19,491 nucleotides of DNA from Synergistaceae bacterium (GTDB lineage: Bacteria; Synergistota; Synergistia; Synergistales; Aminobacteriaceae), in contig JALHFZ010000067.1 in assembly GCA_022837505.1 (NCBI GenBank), forward strand, positions 9,148-28,638, in the 5' to 3' direction. Positions 1 through 6,681 of the stretch are shown here, piece after piece. The translations under genes were made by a program, and so were the position numbers. The stretch's first letter is position 1; each line of letters opens with the position of its first letter. The notes under the pieces were generated by a model. The model made no database searches. It saw nothing but the letters and a program-made list of their open reading frames with translations, and had not been told where the DNA came from.

Positions 1-571
1 CGGCGAGATAGTTCAACTTCTCGTGGAGGAAGCCGTAGAGCTTTTCGTCCTCAAAGCCCAGCACCCGGGCGTGGTCCATGTAGGCGGCGCTCCCCTTGAG
101 GCCGAGGAGGACGAGATCGCAGAGCCCCTGTTCAACCTCGCCGTATTTCCTGGCCAGAGCGTCGGGGTTGACCTGCTCTCCGTCCCGGATCATCCGGTCC
201 CGGGTGGCGGGAATTTCATACACGGCCGGACCGGTCAGGGTTTCGGGGGTCTTCCCCGCCTTCCGGCCGGCATCCTCATAGAGGGAGCGGGCCTTGTCCT
301 TCATCTCTCCCGCCCTCCGGATATCCTCCTCGAGGCGCTCCTCGTCGAAATTGACGTTGGTGATGGTGGTGAAGAGGGATTCGGTCACGAAGACGTCGAG
401 GTCATGGTCGATGGCCCCCATCTGCCGGGCGCGGTGGGCGTACATGGAAATACCCTTGATGACATGGAGCAGCAGATCCTGAAGAGATGCCACCTCCGGA
501 CTTTTTCCGCACACCCCGTAGGCGGTGCACCCCGTTCCCTTTGCCGTCTGTTCACACTGATAACAAAACAT
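1..571 (-). CDS. hcp: Hybrid cluster protein / hydroxylamine reductase (Hcp), N-terminal part
   Basis: The gene runs off the left edge of the window; about 190 N-terminal residues are present. The protein begins MFCYQCEQTAKGTGCT and has cysteines at 3, 6, 15 and 21. This C-X2-C-X8-C-X5-C spacing is typical of class I Hcp proteins of strict anaerobes, where it binds a [4Fe-4S] cluster; the hybrid Fe-S-O cluster ligands lie in the missing part. Hcp enzymes reduce nitric oxide or hydroxylamine and protect against nitrosative stress in the cytoplasm. A strong ribosome binding site (AAGGAGGAGA) lies about 8 bases before the ATG. The gene is last in a minus-strand operon after an Rrf2 regulator and a ferredoxin-like protein, 59 bases beyond the latter's stop. 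The family is certain; the physiological substrate is not. Confidence 0.96.
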   Translation of the reverse strand, partial: MFCYQCEQTAKGTGCTAYGVCGKSPEVASLQDLLLHVIKGISMYAHRARQMGAIDHDLDVFVTESLFTTITNVNFDEERLEEDIRRAGEMKDKARSLYEDAGRKAGKTPETLTGPAVYEIPATRDRMIRDGEQVNPDALARKYGEVEQGLCDLVLLGLKGSAAYMDHARVLGFEDEKLYGFLHEKLNYLA

Positions 572-612
572 GCTTCTATCTCCTCCTTCTTGGTGATCTC
601 TTTTTTCTCAGA

Positions 613-648
613 CGTTTTCCCGGAAAATCCTTATTTTCCGGGAAAACG
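613..648. repeat. Perfect 16-bp inverted repeat with 4-base loop, between the ferredoxin gene and hcp
   Basis: The arms 613-628 and 633-648 are exact reverse complements around a CCTT loop. Each arm is itself close to palindromic (TTTTCCCGGAAAA). The structure covers the last codons and stop of the ferredoxin gene and the start of the 59-base gap before hcp. Read on the minus strand it is followed by GTCTGAG and an A run, not a T run, so it does not look like an intrinsic terminator. It could be an mRNA processing or stability element that separates hcp expression from the upstream genes, or a protein site. The role is inference. Confidence 0.75.
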
Positions 649-1383
649 GATGGTCTCCTTGTCGACAATGCCGCCCTTGATCCCGATGGTGAAGATCTTG
701 AGGGATACCTTCCGCTCCGAGGCCTCGCAGGCCGCCTCAAGAAGGCGGGTCATTCCGCCGCAGCAGGGAACCTCCATCCGCACGAGGGTGATCTCCTCGA
801 TGTCGTTGAAGGTGATGATCCGGGTGAGCTTCTCCCGGTAGGCCTCGGCGTCGTCGAGCTTGGGGCACCCCACGAGGCAGACTTTGTTCTCTCCGGCGAG
901 GAAGGTGGAATGGAAATCCCGGAAGGCGAAGGGTGTGCAGTCCGCGGCCACCACAAGATGGGCCTTCCGCAGAAAGGGGGCCGTTTCGGGAACGAGCCGT
1001 ATCTGCACCGGCCAGTTCCCCAGGGCGGAAGGAAGCCCTTCGGGGCGGGAGGGGGGCATCTCGCAGGGTGTCGGTTCCCCCCGGAGGCTTTGGGCCATGG
1101 ACCCGGGGCACCTCTTTGGGGCAGCTCCGGATTTCTGCGCCATGTGGCGCTTCACCGCCTCCTCGTCGTAGGGAGCGGCCTCCCGCTCCTCGAAGGAGAT
1201 GGCTCCCCGGGGGCATTCGCCGATGCAGTCCCCCAGGCCGTCGCAGTAGGTCTCGCTCACGAGCTTCGCCTTGCCTCCGATGATCTGGATGGCCCCCTCG
1301 TGGCAGGCCTCGGCGCAGATGCCGCAGCCGTCGCATTTTTCCTCGTCAATGGTGATGATCTTTCTTTTTACCGTATCCTTCAT
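631..1383 (-). CDS. Ferredoxin-like 4Fe-4S protein associated with Hcp
   Basis: The 250-residue protein has an N-terminal ferredoxin module. The first motif is C17-X2-C20-X2-C23-X3-C27 (CDGCGICAEACHEGA). The second is unusual, CDGLGDCIGECPRGA, with C47-X5-C53-X3-C57, a variant in which the CxxC pair is stretched. A C-terminal half of about 110 residues has further cysteines at 149, 169, 173, 207 and 208 (ADCTPFAF, VGCPKLDD, VPCCGG), which may bind metal or another cluster. No membrane segment is seen. The start codon overlaps the end of the Rrf2 gene by four bases (ATGA), so the two are translationally coupled, and hcp follows. By context it probably supplies electrons to Hcp, taking the place of the flavin reductase Hcr of enterobacteria; this is inferred from position. 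Confidence 0.88.
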   Translation of the reverse strand: MKDTVKRKIITIDEEKCDGCGICAEACHEGAIQIIGGKAKLVSETYCDGLGDCIGECPRGAISFEEREAAPYDEEAVKRHMAQKSGAAPKRCPGSMAQSLRGEPTPCEMPPSRPEGLPSALGNWPVQIRLVPETAPFLRKAHLVVAADCTPFAFRDFHSTFLAGENKVCLVGCPKLDDAEAYREKLTRIITFNDIEEITLVRMEVPCCGGMTRLLEAACEASERKVSLKIFTIGIKGGIVDKETIRFPGK

Positions 1384-1790
1384 GCTTTTGCACCTCGTTT
1401 CAGATCCGCAAGGGTTGTCTGTTTCAGATAGTTTACGAAATCATGGGACAACTTTTCGAGCATCGACCCGAAGAGGCATTCCTCGAAGGGGCATTCGTCC
1501 TTCCGCAGCAGGCAGTATTTTTCCGACGGATCCCCCTCGATGACGGAGTAGATGTGGTAAAGGGAAATTTTTCCCGCTTCCCCGGCAAGCTCAAACCCGC
1601 CCCCCGGGCCGCGGGTGGAGAGGACCAGGCCGCTTTTGACGAGCCTCTGAAAGACCTTGGCCAGGTGAGCCTCCGAGACCTTCATCTCCTCAGCCATCTC
1701 CCGGGCGTTTCTTCGCTCTCCCGCCGCAAGGAGGCCCATTCCGTGCAGAGCGAGGGAAACGGCGTCAGAGAGGGCGATAATTTCACTCAT
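1380..1790 (-). CDS. Rrf2-family transcriptional regulator, probable Fe-S or redox sensor of the hcp operon
   Basis: The 136-residue protein has the Rrf2 winged-helix fold. The N-terminal helix-turn-helix region includes MAEEMKVSEAHLAKVFQRL at about residues 32-50, followed by the wing GLVLSTRGPGGGFELA. Cysteines at 93, 100 and 105 (C-X6-C-X4-C) lie where IscR, NsrR and RsrR carry their cluster ligands, so an iron-sulphur cofactor is likely. The gene is first in the operon with the ferredoxin-like gene and hcp, and its product probably represses that operon until nitric oxide or redox stress damages the cluster. The exact sensor class (NsrR-like or IscR-like) cannot be settled here, so no symbol is given. 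A GGAGG-type ribosome site precedes the ATG. Confidence 0.9.
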   Translation of the reverse strand: MSEIIALSDAVSLALHGMGLLAAGERRNAREMAEEMKVSEAHLAKVFQRLVKSGLVLSTRGPGGGFELAGEAGKISLYHIYSVIEGDPSEKYCLLRKDECPFEECLFGSMLEKLSHDFVNYLKQTTLADLKRGAKA

Positions 1791-1817
1791 TCCGGAACAC
1801 CTCCTTCCAGTTCGCGT

Positions 1818-1848
1818 ATTATGGTACCTTAATTCCGAAATATGTCAA
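1818..1848 (-). promoter_or_regulatory. Promoter of the rrf2-ferredoxin-hcp operon with an embedded operator-like motif
   Basis: On the minus strand a perfect -35 TTGACA (1843-1848) and a -10 CATAAT (1818-1823) are separated by 19 bases, longer than the usual 17. The spacer contains TATTTCGGAAT (1832-1842), an imperfect palindrome. The same 11 bases recur exactly at the cupin promoter, 2249-2259. A site between -35 and -10 is typical for a repressor, and the first gene encodes an Rrf2 regulator. Promoter elements are read directly; the operator role is inference. Confidence 0.6.
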
Positions 1849-1898
1849 GAGGGTAGAAATTAAAAATGGTCCCGGGCAGAGGCATCTCCTTTAAAACT

Positions 1899-2225
1899 CT
1901 ATTCCCTCCGGTAGTCCGTCCGTATAGGGTAGAAGACATCAATCACGAAACAGGGCGTGACGGCATGGACGGCATGGGGCTCTCCCGGGGAGATCACAAG
2001 GACGCATCCGCTGTCGAGGGTGACCTTCTCGCCCCGTACGGTGACCTCGAGAGTGCCGGAGATAACATTCACGATCTGTTCATGAGAATGGTCGTGGAGA
2101 GGAAAATCCGCCCCCTCGTCCATATCCCAGTAAGCGAGGGTCATGTTTTCCGAGTGGACAAAGCGGGCACGAAGACCGGGCAGAACGGCCGTCCGCTCGA
2201 GACGCTCCATATCGATCATCTTCAT
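1899..2225 (-). CDS. Small single-domain cupin protein
   Basis: The 108-residue protein is one cupin barrel. Motif 1 is HDHSHEQIVNVISG (His-X-His, then Glu and Gly), and motif 2 includes PGEPHAVHAV. Together they give the usual three-His one-Glu metal site. There is no signal peptide or extra domain. Such proteins serve as metal-dependent isomerases, dioxygenases or small-molecule sensors, and the substrate cannot be told from sequence. GGGAGAGA lies just upstream of the ATG. It has its own promoter in the 66-base gap after trkH, with the operator-like motif shared with the adjacent Rrf2 operon, so it may belong to the same stress regulon. No clear terminator separates it from that operon. 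Confidence 0.88.
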   Translation of the reverse strand: MKMIDMERLERTAVLPGLRARFVHSENMTLAYWDMDEGADFPLHDHSHEQIVNVISGTLEVTVRGEKVTLDSGCVLVISPGEPHAVHAVTPCFVIDVFYPIRTDYRRE

Positions 2226-2248
2226 TTAATTCTCTCTCCCTTCCTGAT

Positions 2249-2268
2249 ATTCCGAAATAATTGTATCA
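2249..2268 (-). promoter_or_regulatory. Extended -10 promoter of the cupin gene with adjoining operator-like motif
   Basis: On the minus strand TGATACAAT forms an extended -10 element (TACAAT at 2260-2265, TG just before it); the -35 is weak. Immediately downstream, 2249-2259 reads TATTTCGGAAT, identical over 11 bases to the motif inside the promoter of the Rrf2 operon. A site abutting the -10 at the transcription start is a classical repressor position. The motif ATTCCGAAAT matches its own reverse complement at 8 of 10 positions. Shared control by the neighbouring Rrf2 protein is inference. Confidence 0.55.
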
Positions 2269-2291
2269 CAGGGAGAAAAATGAGGGAAAGT

Positions 2292-3743
2292 CTACCGTCT
2301 CCAGGTCTCGGGGACGAAGAGGAGGACAACCGTATAGAGCTCAAGCCGTCCCATGAGCATGAAGAGGGAGAGCATCCATTTCCCCGCGGAGGGGATGGCT
2401 GAGTAGTTGTCCATGGGCCCCACGGCCCCAAGGCCGGGGCCGATGTTCCCCAGGGTGGCCGCCACGGCGGACATGGAGGTGAGGAGATCGAGGTCGAGGG
2501 CGGTCATGAAGAGGGTCCCTCCCGTGAAGACGGCGATGTAGAGCACAAAAAAAGAGGTCACCGAGGCGATGATGTCCCGTCCGACCACTTTCCCTCCCAC
2601 CCTCACATGGAGGACCGCCCGGGGGTGGAGGATGGTGCCTATCTCCGCCCGGATATGCCGGGCAAGGACCATGAGGCGGAGATTTTTAATTCCCCCTCCG
2701 GTGGACCCGGCGCAGGCGCCCACGAACATGAGGAGGAGGAGAAGAAACTGGGTATAGGCCGGCCAGAGCTCATAGTCCGCCGTGACGAACCCCGTGGTGG
2801 TGATGATGCTCACCACCTGGAAGGCTCCGTAGCGGAGGGCCTCGGCGAAGGTGCCGTAGGTGCCCGAGAGGAGGAGCACCGCCGTGACGGTCGCCGTGCT
2901 GAAGAGGACAATCCCCGTGTAGACCCGGAACTCCTCGTCCCGGAAGAAGGCGCCGAAGCGCCCCAGGAGAAACCGGTAGTGGAGGACGAAGTTGGCCCCG
3001 GCGAGGAACATGAAGAGCGTGATGACCCAGTCGAAGTAGGGGGAATTATACTGGCCCACGCTTTTGTTCAGAGGGGAAAACCCTCCCGTGGCCATGGTTC
3101 CGAAGGTGTGGGTGAGGGACTCGAAGAGGTTCATCCCCCCGAAGAAGAGCAGGGCCGTCTGGACTGCCGAGAGCAGGACGTAGACCCCCCAGAGGTAGAG
3201 GGCCGTCTGCTGAATGCGGGGGGTCATCTTCTCGGGGATGGGGCCGGGGACCTCCGCCTTGTAGAGCTGCATCCCCCCCACGCCGATGAAGGGGAGGATG
3301 GCGAGGCTGAGGACGATGATCCCCATTCCGCCGAGCCAGTGGGTGAGGTCCCTCCAGAAGAGGATCCCCCTCGGGTTGGCCTCGATGACGGTTATCACCG
3401 ACGCTCCCGTGGTGGTGAACCCCGAGATGGCCTCGAAAAAGGCGTCCGTGAAGGTGGGGACAGTGCCGTAGAGATAGTAGGGGAGGGCCCCCACCACGGA
3501 GGCGATGACCCATGAGAGGGTGACCACGGCGAAGCCGTCCTGGATGCCGAGGTCATCATAGTCGGACTTTCTCCCCCCCAGATAGAGCAGTCCCGAGAGG
3601 AGCAGCCCTATCCCGATGGAGAGCAGAAAGGCCTGCCGGTCGCCGCTCCCGTCGGTGAGGGCCCAGATCAGGGGCCAGGTCATGGAGAGGGAGATTATGG
3701 CCGCAAGGAGGGAGAGGACCTTGGATACGAGGCGGAAATGCAA
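2292..3743 (-). CDS. trkH: TrkH/KtrB-type potassium uptake channel subunit
   Basis: The 483-residue integral membrane protein has the fourfold pore repeat of the Trk/Ktr/HKT family. The four selectivity-filter loops can be read: SGFTTTG, ATGGFS, ITTTGF and LGNIGPG. Many hydrophobic segments are present, the first starting near residue 8. It moves K+ across the inner membrane under control of the adjacent TrkA. The start is a TTG two bases after the trkA stop, with GGGGTGA in the trkA tail as ribosome site; the next internal Met would remove much of the first membrane segment. The length is usual for TrkH. The pair is a clear two-gene operon. Identity is secure. Confidence 0.95.
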   Translation of the reverse strand: MHFRLVSKVLSLLAAIISLSMTWPLIWALTDGSGDRQAFLLSIGIGLLLSGLLYLGGRKSDYDDLGIQDGFAVVTLSWVIASVVGALPYYLYGTVPTFTDAFFEAISGFTTTGASVITVIEANPRGILFWRDLTHWLGGMGIIVLSLAILPFIGVGGMQLYKAEVPGPIPEKMTPRIQQTALYLWGVYVLLSAVQTALLFFGGMNLFESLTHTFGTMATGGFSPLNKSVGQYNSPYFDWVITLFMFLAGANFVLHYRFLLGRFGAFFRDEEFRVYTGIVLFSTATVTAVLLLSGTYGTFAEALRYGAFQVVSIITTTGFVTADYELWPAYTQFLLLLLMFVGACAGSTGGGIKNLRLMVLARHIRAEIGTILHPRAVLHVRVGGKVVGRDIIASVTSFFVLYIAVFTGGTLFMTALDLDLLTSMSAVAATLGNIGPGLGAVGPMDNYSAIPSAGKWMLSLFMLMGRLELYTVVLLFVPETWRR

Positions 3744-3745
3744 GG

Positions 3746-5110
3746 TTACTTCACCCCGAGACGATCTACGGCGTCATTCATCATGTCCGACGAGGCGAAG
3801 ACCATGACCTTGTCGTCTCCCCGGATCACCGTTGCCCCCACAGGGACGAAGACCTCCCCGTTCCGGACGATGAGGGCCACAAGAATCCCCTTGGGAAGGC
3901 CGAGGCTCATGATCGTCTTCCCCGTGACGGGGCTCTCCGGGGGGATGACGAGCTCGAGCATCTCAGCGTCGATCTTCTCGATGATGGAGAGGGCCCCCGT
4001 TCCCGAGGGGTACCGGGCGTGGCGGAGGATCACCGACGCCAGGGCGTTGTTGGGGTTGACGATGGAGTCCACGGACATATAGTTGTCGAGCTTCATGTAG
4101 ATCTTCCGGCGGACCACGGCGATGGTCTTCTTCGCCCCCAGGGCCCTCCCCAGGACGGAGAAGAGCAAATTGGCCTCGTCGCTCTCCGTGGCGCAGACCA
4201 GGCCGTCCGCCTCCTCGATCCCCTCCTGGCGGAGGAAACTCTCGTCGGCGCCGTCGCCGCAGAGGACAAGGGTGCGCTTCAGCTCTCCGGCAATCCGTTC
4301 GCACTTCTCCCGGTTATGGTCGATCAGCCGGATATCGAGATTTTTGAAGAGATTCTCAAGCTTCCAGGCCACCTGAAAGCCGAGCTTCCCCGCGCCGATG
4401 ATGATCACCCGGCGGAGGGGGCGGCTCTTCTTCATCTGGTAGATCTCCTCGAGCTTCCAGGCCTGCTCCCTGGAGGTAACGATATAGCACAGGTCCCCCG
4501 CCTCAATGTGCATATCCCCGTAGGGGATGCTCCCCGTTTTGCCCCGCTGGATGTAGACGATGATGGCGATGAAGTTCGGATAGAGGGTCTTGAGATCCCG
4601 GAGGGCCACCCCCACGAGGGGGGAGTTGGGTGCCACCCGGAAGGCGTAGATCCCCGACCGGCCGTCGAGGAGCTCCGCCGTGTGGACTGCCGAGCTGACG
4701 AAGAGCAGTTCGAGGATCTCCCGGGCCACGGAGCGTTCCGGAGAGTTCATCACGTCGATCCCCAGATCCTTCGCCCAGGTGGGGCTGTCGGTGAACTCGA
4801 GGGCCCGGGCCCGGGAGATTACCCGCTTGACCCCGGCCCGCTTGGCGATCCAGCAGGCGAGGATATTCACCTCATCCTGGTCTGTGCAGGCAACGAGGAT
4901 ATCCACGTCCGTACCGGCCGCAATTCCGGCCTCCTCAAGCACCTGGGGGCGGGCGCCGTTGCCCCGGATGGTGATGACATCCAGATCCGAATCGAGCCGG
5001 TGCGCCCTGTCCTCATTCTCCTCCACTACAGTGATGTCGTGCCCCTCCTCAGAGAGGGTCTGTGCGACGCTGTACCCCACTTCTCCCCCGCCGACTACAA
5101 CGATTTTCAT
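3746..5110 (-). CDS. trkA: Trk potassium transport regulatory subunit TrkA (two RCK modules)
   Basis: The cytosolic 454-residue protein has duplicated RCK units. The first Rossmann domain starts MKIVVVGGGEVGYSVAQ, followed by a TrkA_C domain at about residues 145-220. The second begins RRVIIIGAGKLGFQVAWKL and has its own TrkA_C near the C terminus. Both GxGxxG nucleotide-binding loops are intact, so NAD(H) or ATP binding that gates TrkH is expected. The frame stays open 55 codons upstream, but the start at 5110 is preferred because the Rossmann strand begins right there, a GGAGGAA site precedes it and the upstream residues resemble nothing in the family. trkH follows after two bases. Confidence 0.95.
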   Translation of the reverse strand: MKIVVVGGGEVGYSVAQTLSEEGHDITVVEENEDRAHRLDSDLDVITIRGNGARPQVLEEAGIAAGTDVDILVACTDQDEVNILACWIAKRAGVKRVISRARALEFTDSPTWAKDLGIDVMNSPERSVAREILELLFVSSAVHTAELLDGRSGIYAFRVAPNSPLVGVALRDLKTLYPNFIAIIVYIQRGKTGSIPYGDMHIEAGDLCYIVTSREQAWKLEEIYQMKKSRPLRRVIIIGAGKLGFQVAWKLENLFKNLDIRLIDHNREKCERIAGELKRTLVLCGDGADESFLRQEGIEEADGLVCATESDEANLLFSVLGRALGAKKTIAVVRRKIYMKLDNYMSVDSIVNPNNALASVILRHARYPSGTGALSIIEKIDAEMLELVIPPESPVTGKTIMSLGLPKGILVALIVRNGEVFVPVGATVIRGDDKVMVFASSDMMNDAVDRLGVK

Positions 5111-5167
5111 GTTCTCTTCAATTCCTCCAACGGAATCCGGAGATTCCTGTTTTTTCCACAATACCAT

Positions 5168-5173
5168 ATTATA
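5168..5173 (-). promoter_or_regulatory. Probable -10 of the trkA-trkH promoter
   Basis: The minus strand reads TATAAT here, followed by ATGG, about 57 bases before the trkA start. No good -35 lies 17 bases upstream. The 257-base gap 5111-5367 separates trkA from the divergent radical SAM gene. It also holds two near-copies of CGGAAAAAT and an AT-rich stretch at 5270-5310. I recognised no riboswitch in it. Confidence 0.4.
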
Positions 5174-5367
5174 CAGCAGGGAAAAAGCGCCGCCATCCCG
5201 GAAAAATCCTCCCGTCTGCGGATTCAGGAAAGCCTTTCCGCCGGAAAAATGGATTTTCCCCTCCTCATAGGGCATAATAATCTAAAGTGCAAAAATAAAA
5301 ATTTTCATTCCAATCTTTCTACCGGCAAGGGATGCCCGAGGCCGGACAGACCCTGGAGGACAAGTAG

Positions 5368-6681
5368 ATGGAATCCGGCACGGTACTCGGGCGGACCTGG
5401 AGCGTCTGCCCCGTCTGCCTGAAGAGGATCCGCGCGGTGAAGATCCGCCGGGAAGGGGAGGTTTTTCTTGAAAAGGAATGCCCCGACCACGGGTTCTTCT
5501 CTGTGGTCGTCTGGCGGGACCGGGCAGACCTCGCTCAATGGACCAGCGGGCTGAAAGCTCCGGAGGATGAAGGAAATCCTGACTGCCCCCACGCCTGCGG
5601 CCTGTGCTCCGGCCATCTTCGGGGGACCTGCTGCGTGATCCTCGAGGTGACGGAGCGGTGCAACCTCCGCTGCCCCTTCTGCTTCGCCGACGGCGGGGGC
5701 CTGAGGGAGGACCCGCCCCTGGAGGAGATCCGCCGCTCTTTAGAACAGATTATCCGCCCGGGGGAATCCCTCGTGCAGCTCAGCGGCGGAGAGCCCACCG
5801 TACGGGACGACCTCCCTGAGATCGTCCGGGCGGCGAAGGACCTCGGATGCCGGTACGTGCAGCTCAACACAAACGGCATCCGGCTGGCCTCGGACGAACC
5901 CTACGTTGCCGCCCTCGCGCAGGCGGGGCTCTCCTTCGTCTTTCTGCAGTTCGACGGAATAGACGACGACGTCTACCGAACCCTCCGGGGGCGCCCCCTC
6001 TTCGACATCAAAAAACAGACCATCGCCCGCTGCGGAGAATACGGCATCGGCGTGACCCTTGTCCCCACCCTCGTGCCGGGGGTGAATATCCGCTCCATAG
6101 GGGACATCCTGCGCTTCGCCCTCGCCCGTTCTCCGGCGGTACGGGGGGTTCACTTCCAGCCAGTGAGCTACTTCGGACGGATCCCCGCCCTCCCCGCCGA
6201 CGGGGACCGATTCACCCTGGACGAGCTGATGGAGCAGATCGGCCTTCAGGGGGGGGACCTCTTCCCAGTGGAGGAGCTGACCCCCTCCCGGTGCAACCAC
6301 CCTCTCTGCGGCTTCTCCGGGGACTTCATCGTCACAAGGGACGGCACCCTCCATTCTCTGAACAGAAAAGGGGGAGGGGAGGATAGAGAATGCGCCTGCG
6401 AAGACTTCGCAGCGCAGAAGCGGCGCTACCTGGGCCTGCGATGGGAGCGGAGCAGTGAGCCCAGCGGCTGCGGGGACGATCTGACGGATATGGACGTCTT
6501 CCTCGAGCGGTTCCGCTCCTCAAGCTTCACCGTGAGCGCCATGCCCTTTCAGGACGGGGGAAATCTCGACCTCGAACGGCTGCGGTACTGCACCCTCCAC
6601 GTTTTCCGGGGGGGAAAGTTCATCCCCTTCTGCGCCTGCTATCTGACCCCCCTGCTCCCCTCCGGAGGCTCTCCGGCCTGA
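5368..6681 (+). CDS. Radical SAM Fe-S enzyme of the Tes/MJ0619-like (COG1964-type) family
   Basis: The 437-residue protein has a SAM-cleaving cluster motif C98-X3-C102-X2-C105 (ERCNLRCPFC) and the SAM-binding loop LSGGEPT at 138-144. Before it is a cysteine-rich N-terminal region: C14-PVC17 with EKECPDHGFF gives a rubredoxin-like site, and CPHACGLCSGHLRGTCC (73-89) offers further ligands. More cysteines follow at 309, 314 and 342-344, and a C-terminal block DLERLRYCTLHVF...FIPFCACYLT. This arrangement matches proteins related to archaeal tetraether lipid synthase (Tes, MJ0619), which joins lipid tails through sp3 carbons, though it is shorter than the archaeal enzyme. The substrate here is unknown; related families do other chemistry. 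GGAGGAC precedes the ATG. The 3' end overlaps the convergent MFS gene by 43 bases. Confidence 0.85.
   Translation: MESGTVLGRTWSVCPVCLKRIRAVKIRREGEVFLEKECPDHGFFSVVVWRDRADLAQWTSGLKAPEDEGNPDCPHACGLCSGHLRGTCCVILEVTERCNLRCPFCFADGGGLREDPPLEEIRRSLEQIIRPGESLVQLSGGEPTVRDDLPEIVRAAKDLGCRYVQLNTNGIRLASDEPYVAALAQAGLSFVFLQFDGIDDDVYRTLRGRPLFDIKKQTIARCGEYGIGVTLVPTLVPGVNIRSIGDILRFALARSPAVRGVHFQPVSYFGRIPALPADGDRFTLDELMEQIGLQGGDLFPVEELTPSRCNHPLCGFSGDFIVTRDGTLHSLNRKGGGEDRECACEDFAAQKRRYLGLRWERSSEPSGCGDDLTDMDVFLERFRSSSFTVSAMPFQDGGNLDLERLRYCTLHVFRGGKFIPFCACYLTPLLPSGGSPA

Noticed and set aside
613..648. Hairpin read as an intrinsic terminator for the Rrf2 operon
   Set aside because: On the transcribed strand it is followed by an A-rich, not T-rich, tract, and hcp with a strong ribosome site follows directly.
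5111..5275. N-terminal extension of TrkA by 55 residues
   Set aside because: The Rossmann strand starts at 5110 with an upstream GGAGGAA, and a TATAAT lies inside the would-be extension.
4019..5422. Long plus-strand open frame across trkA
   Set aside because: It lies antisense to a conserved trkA, has no ribosome site or recognised motifs, and long open frames on the opposite strand are expected at this GC content.
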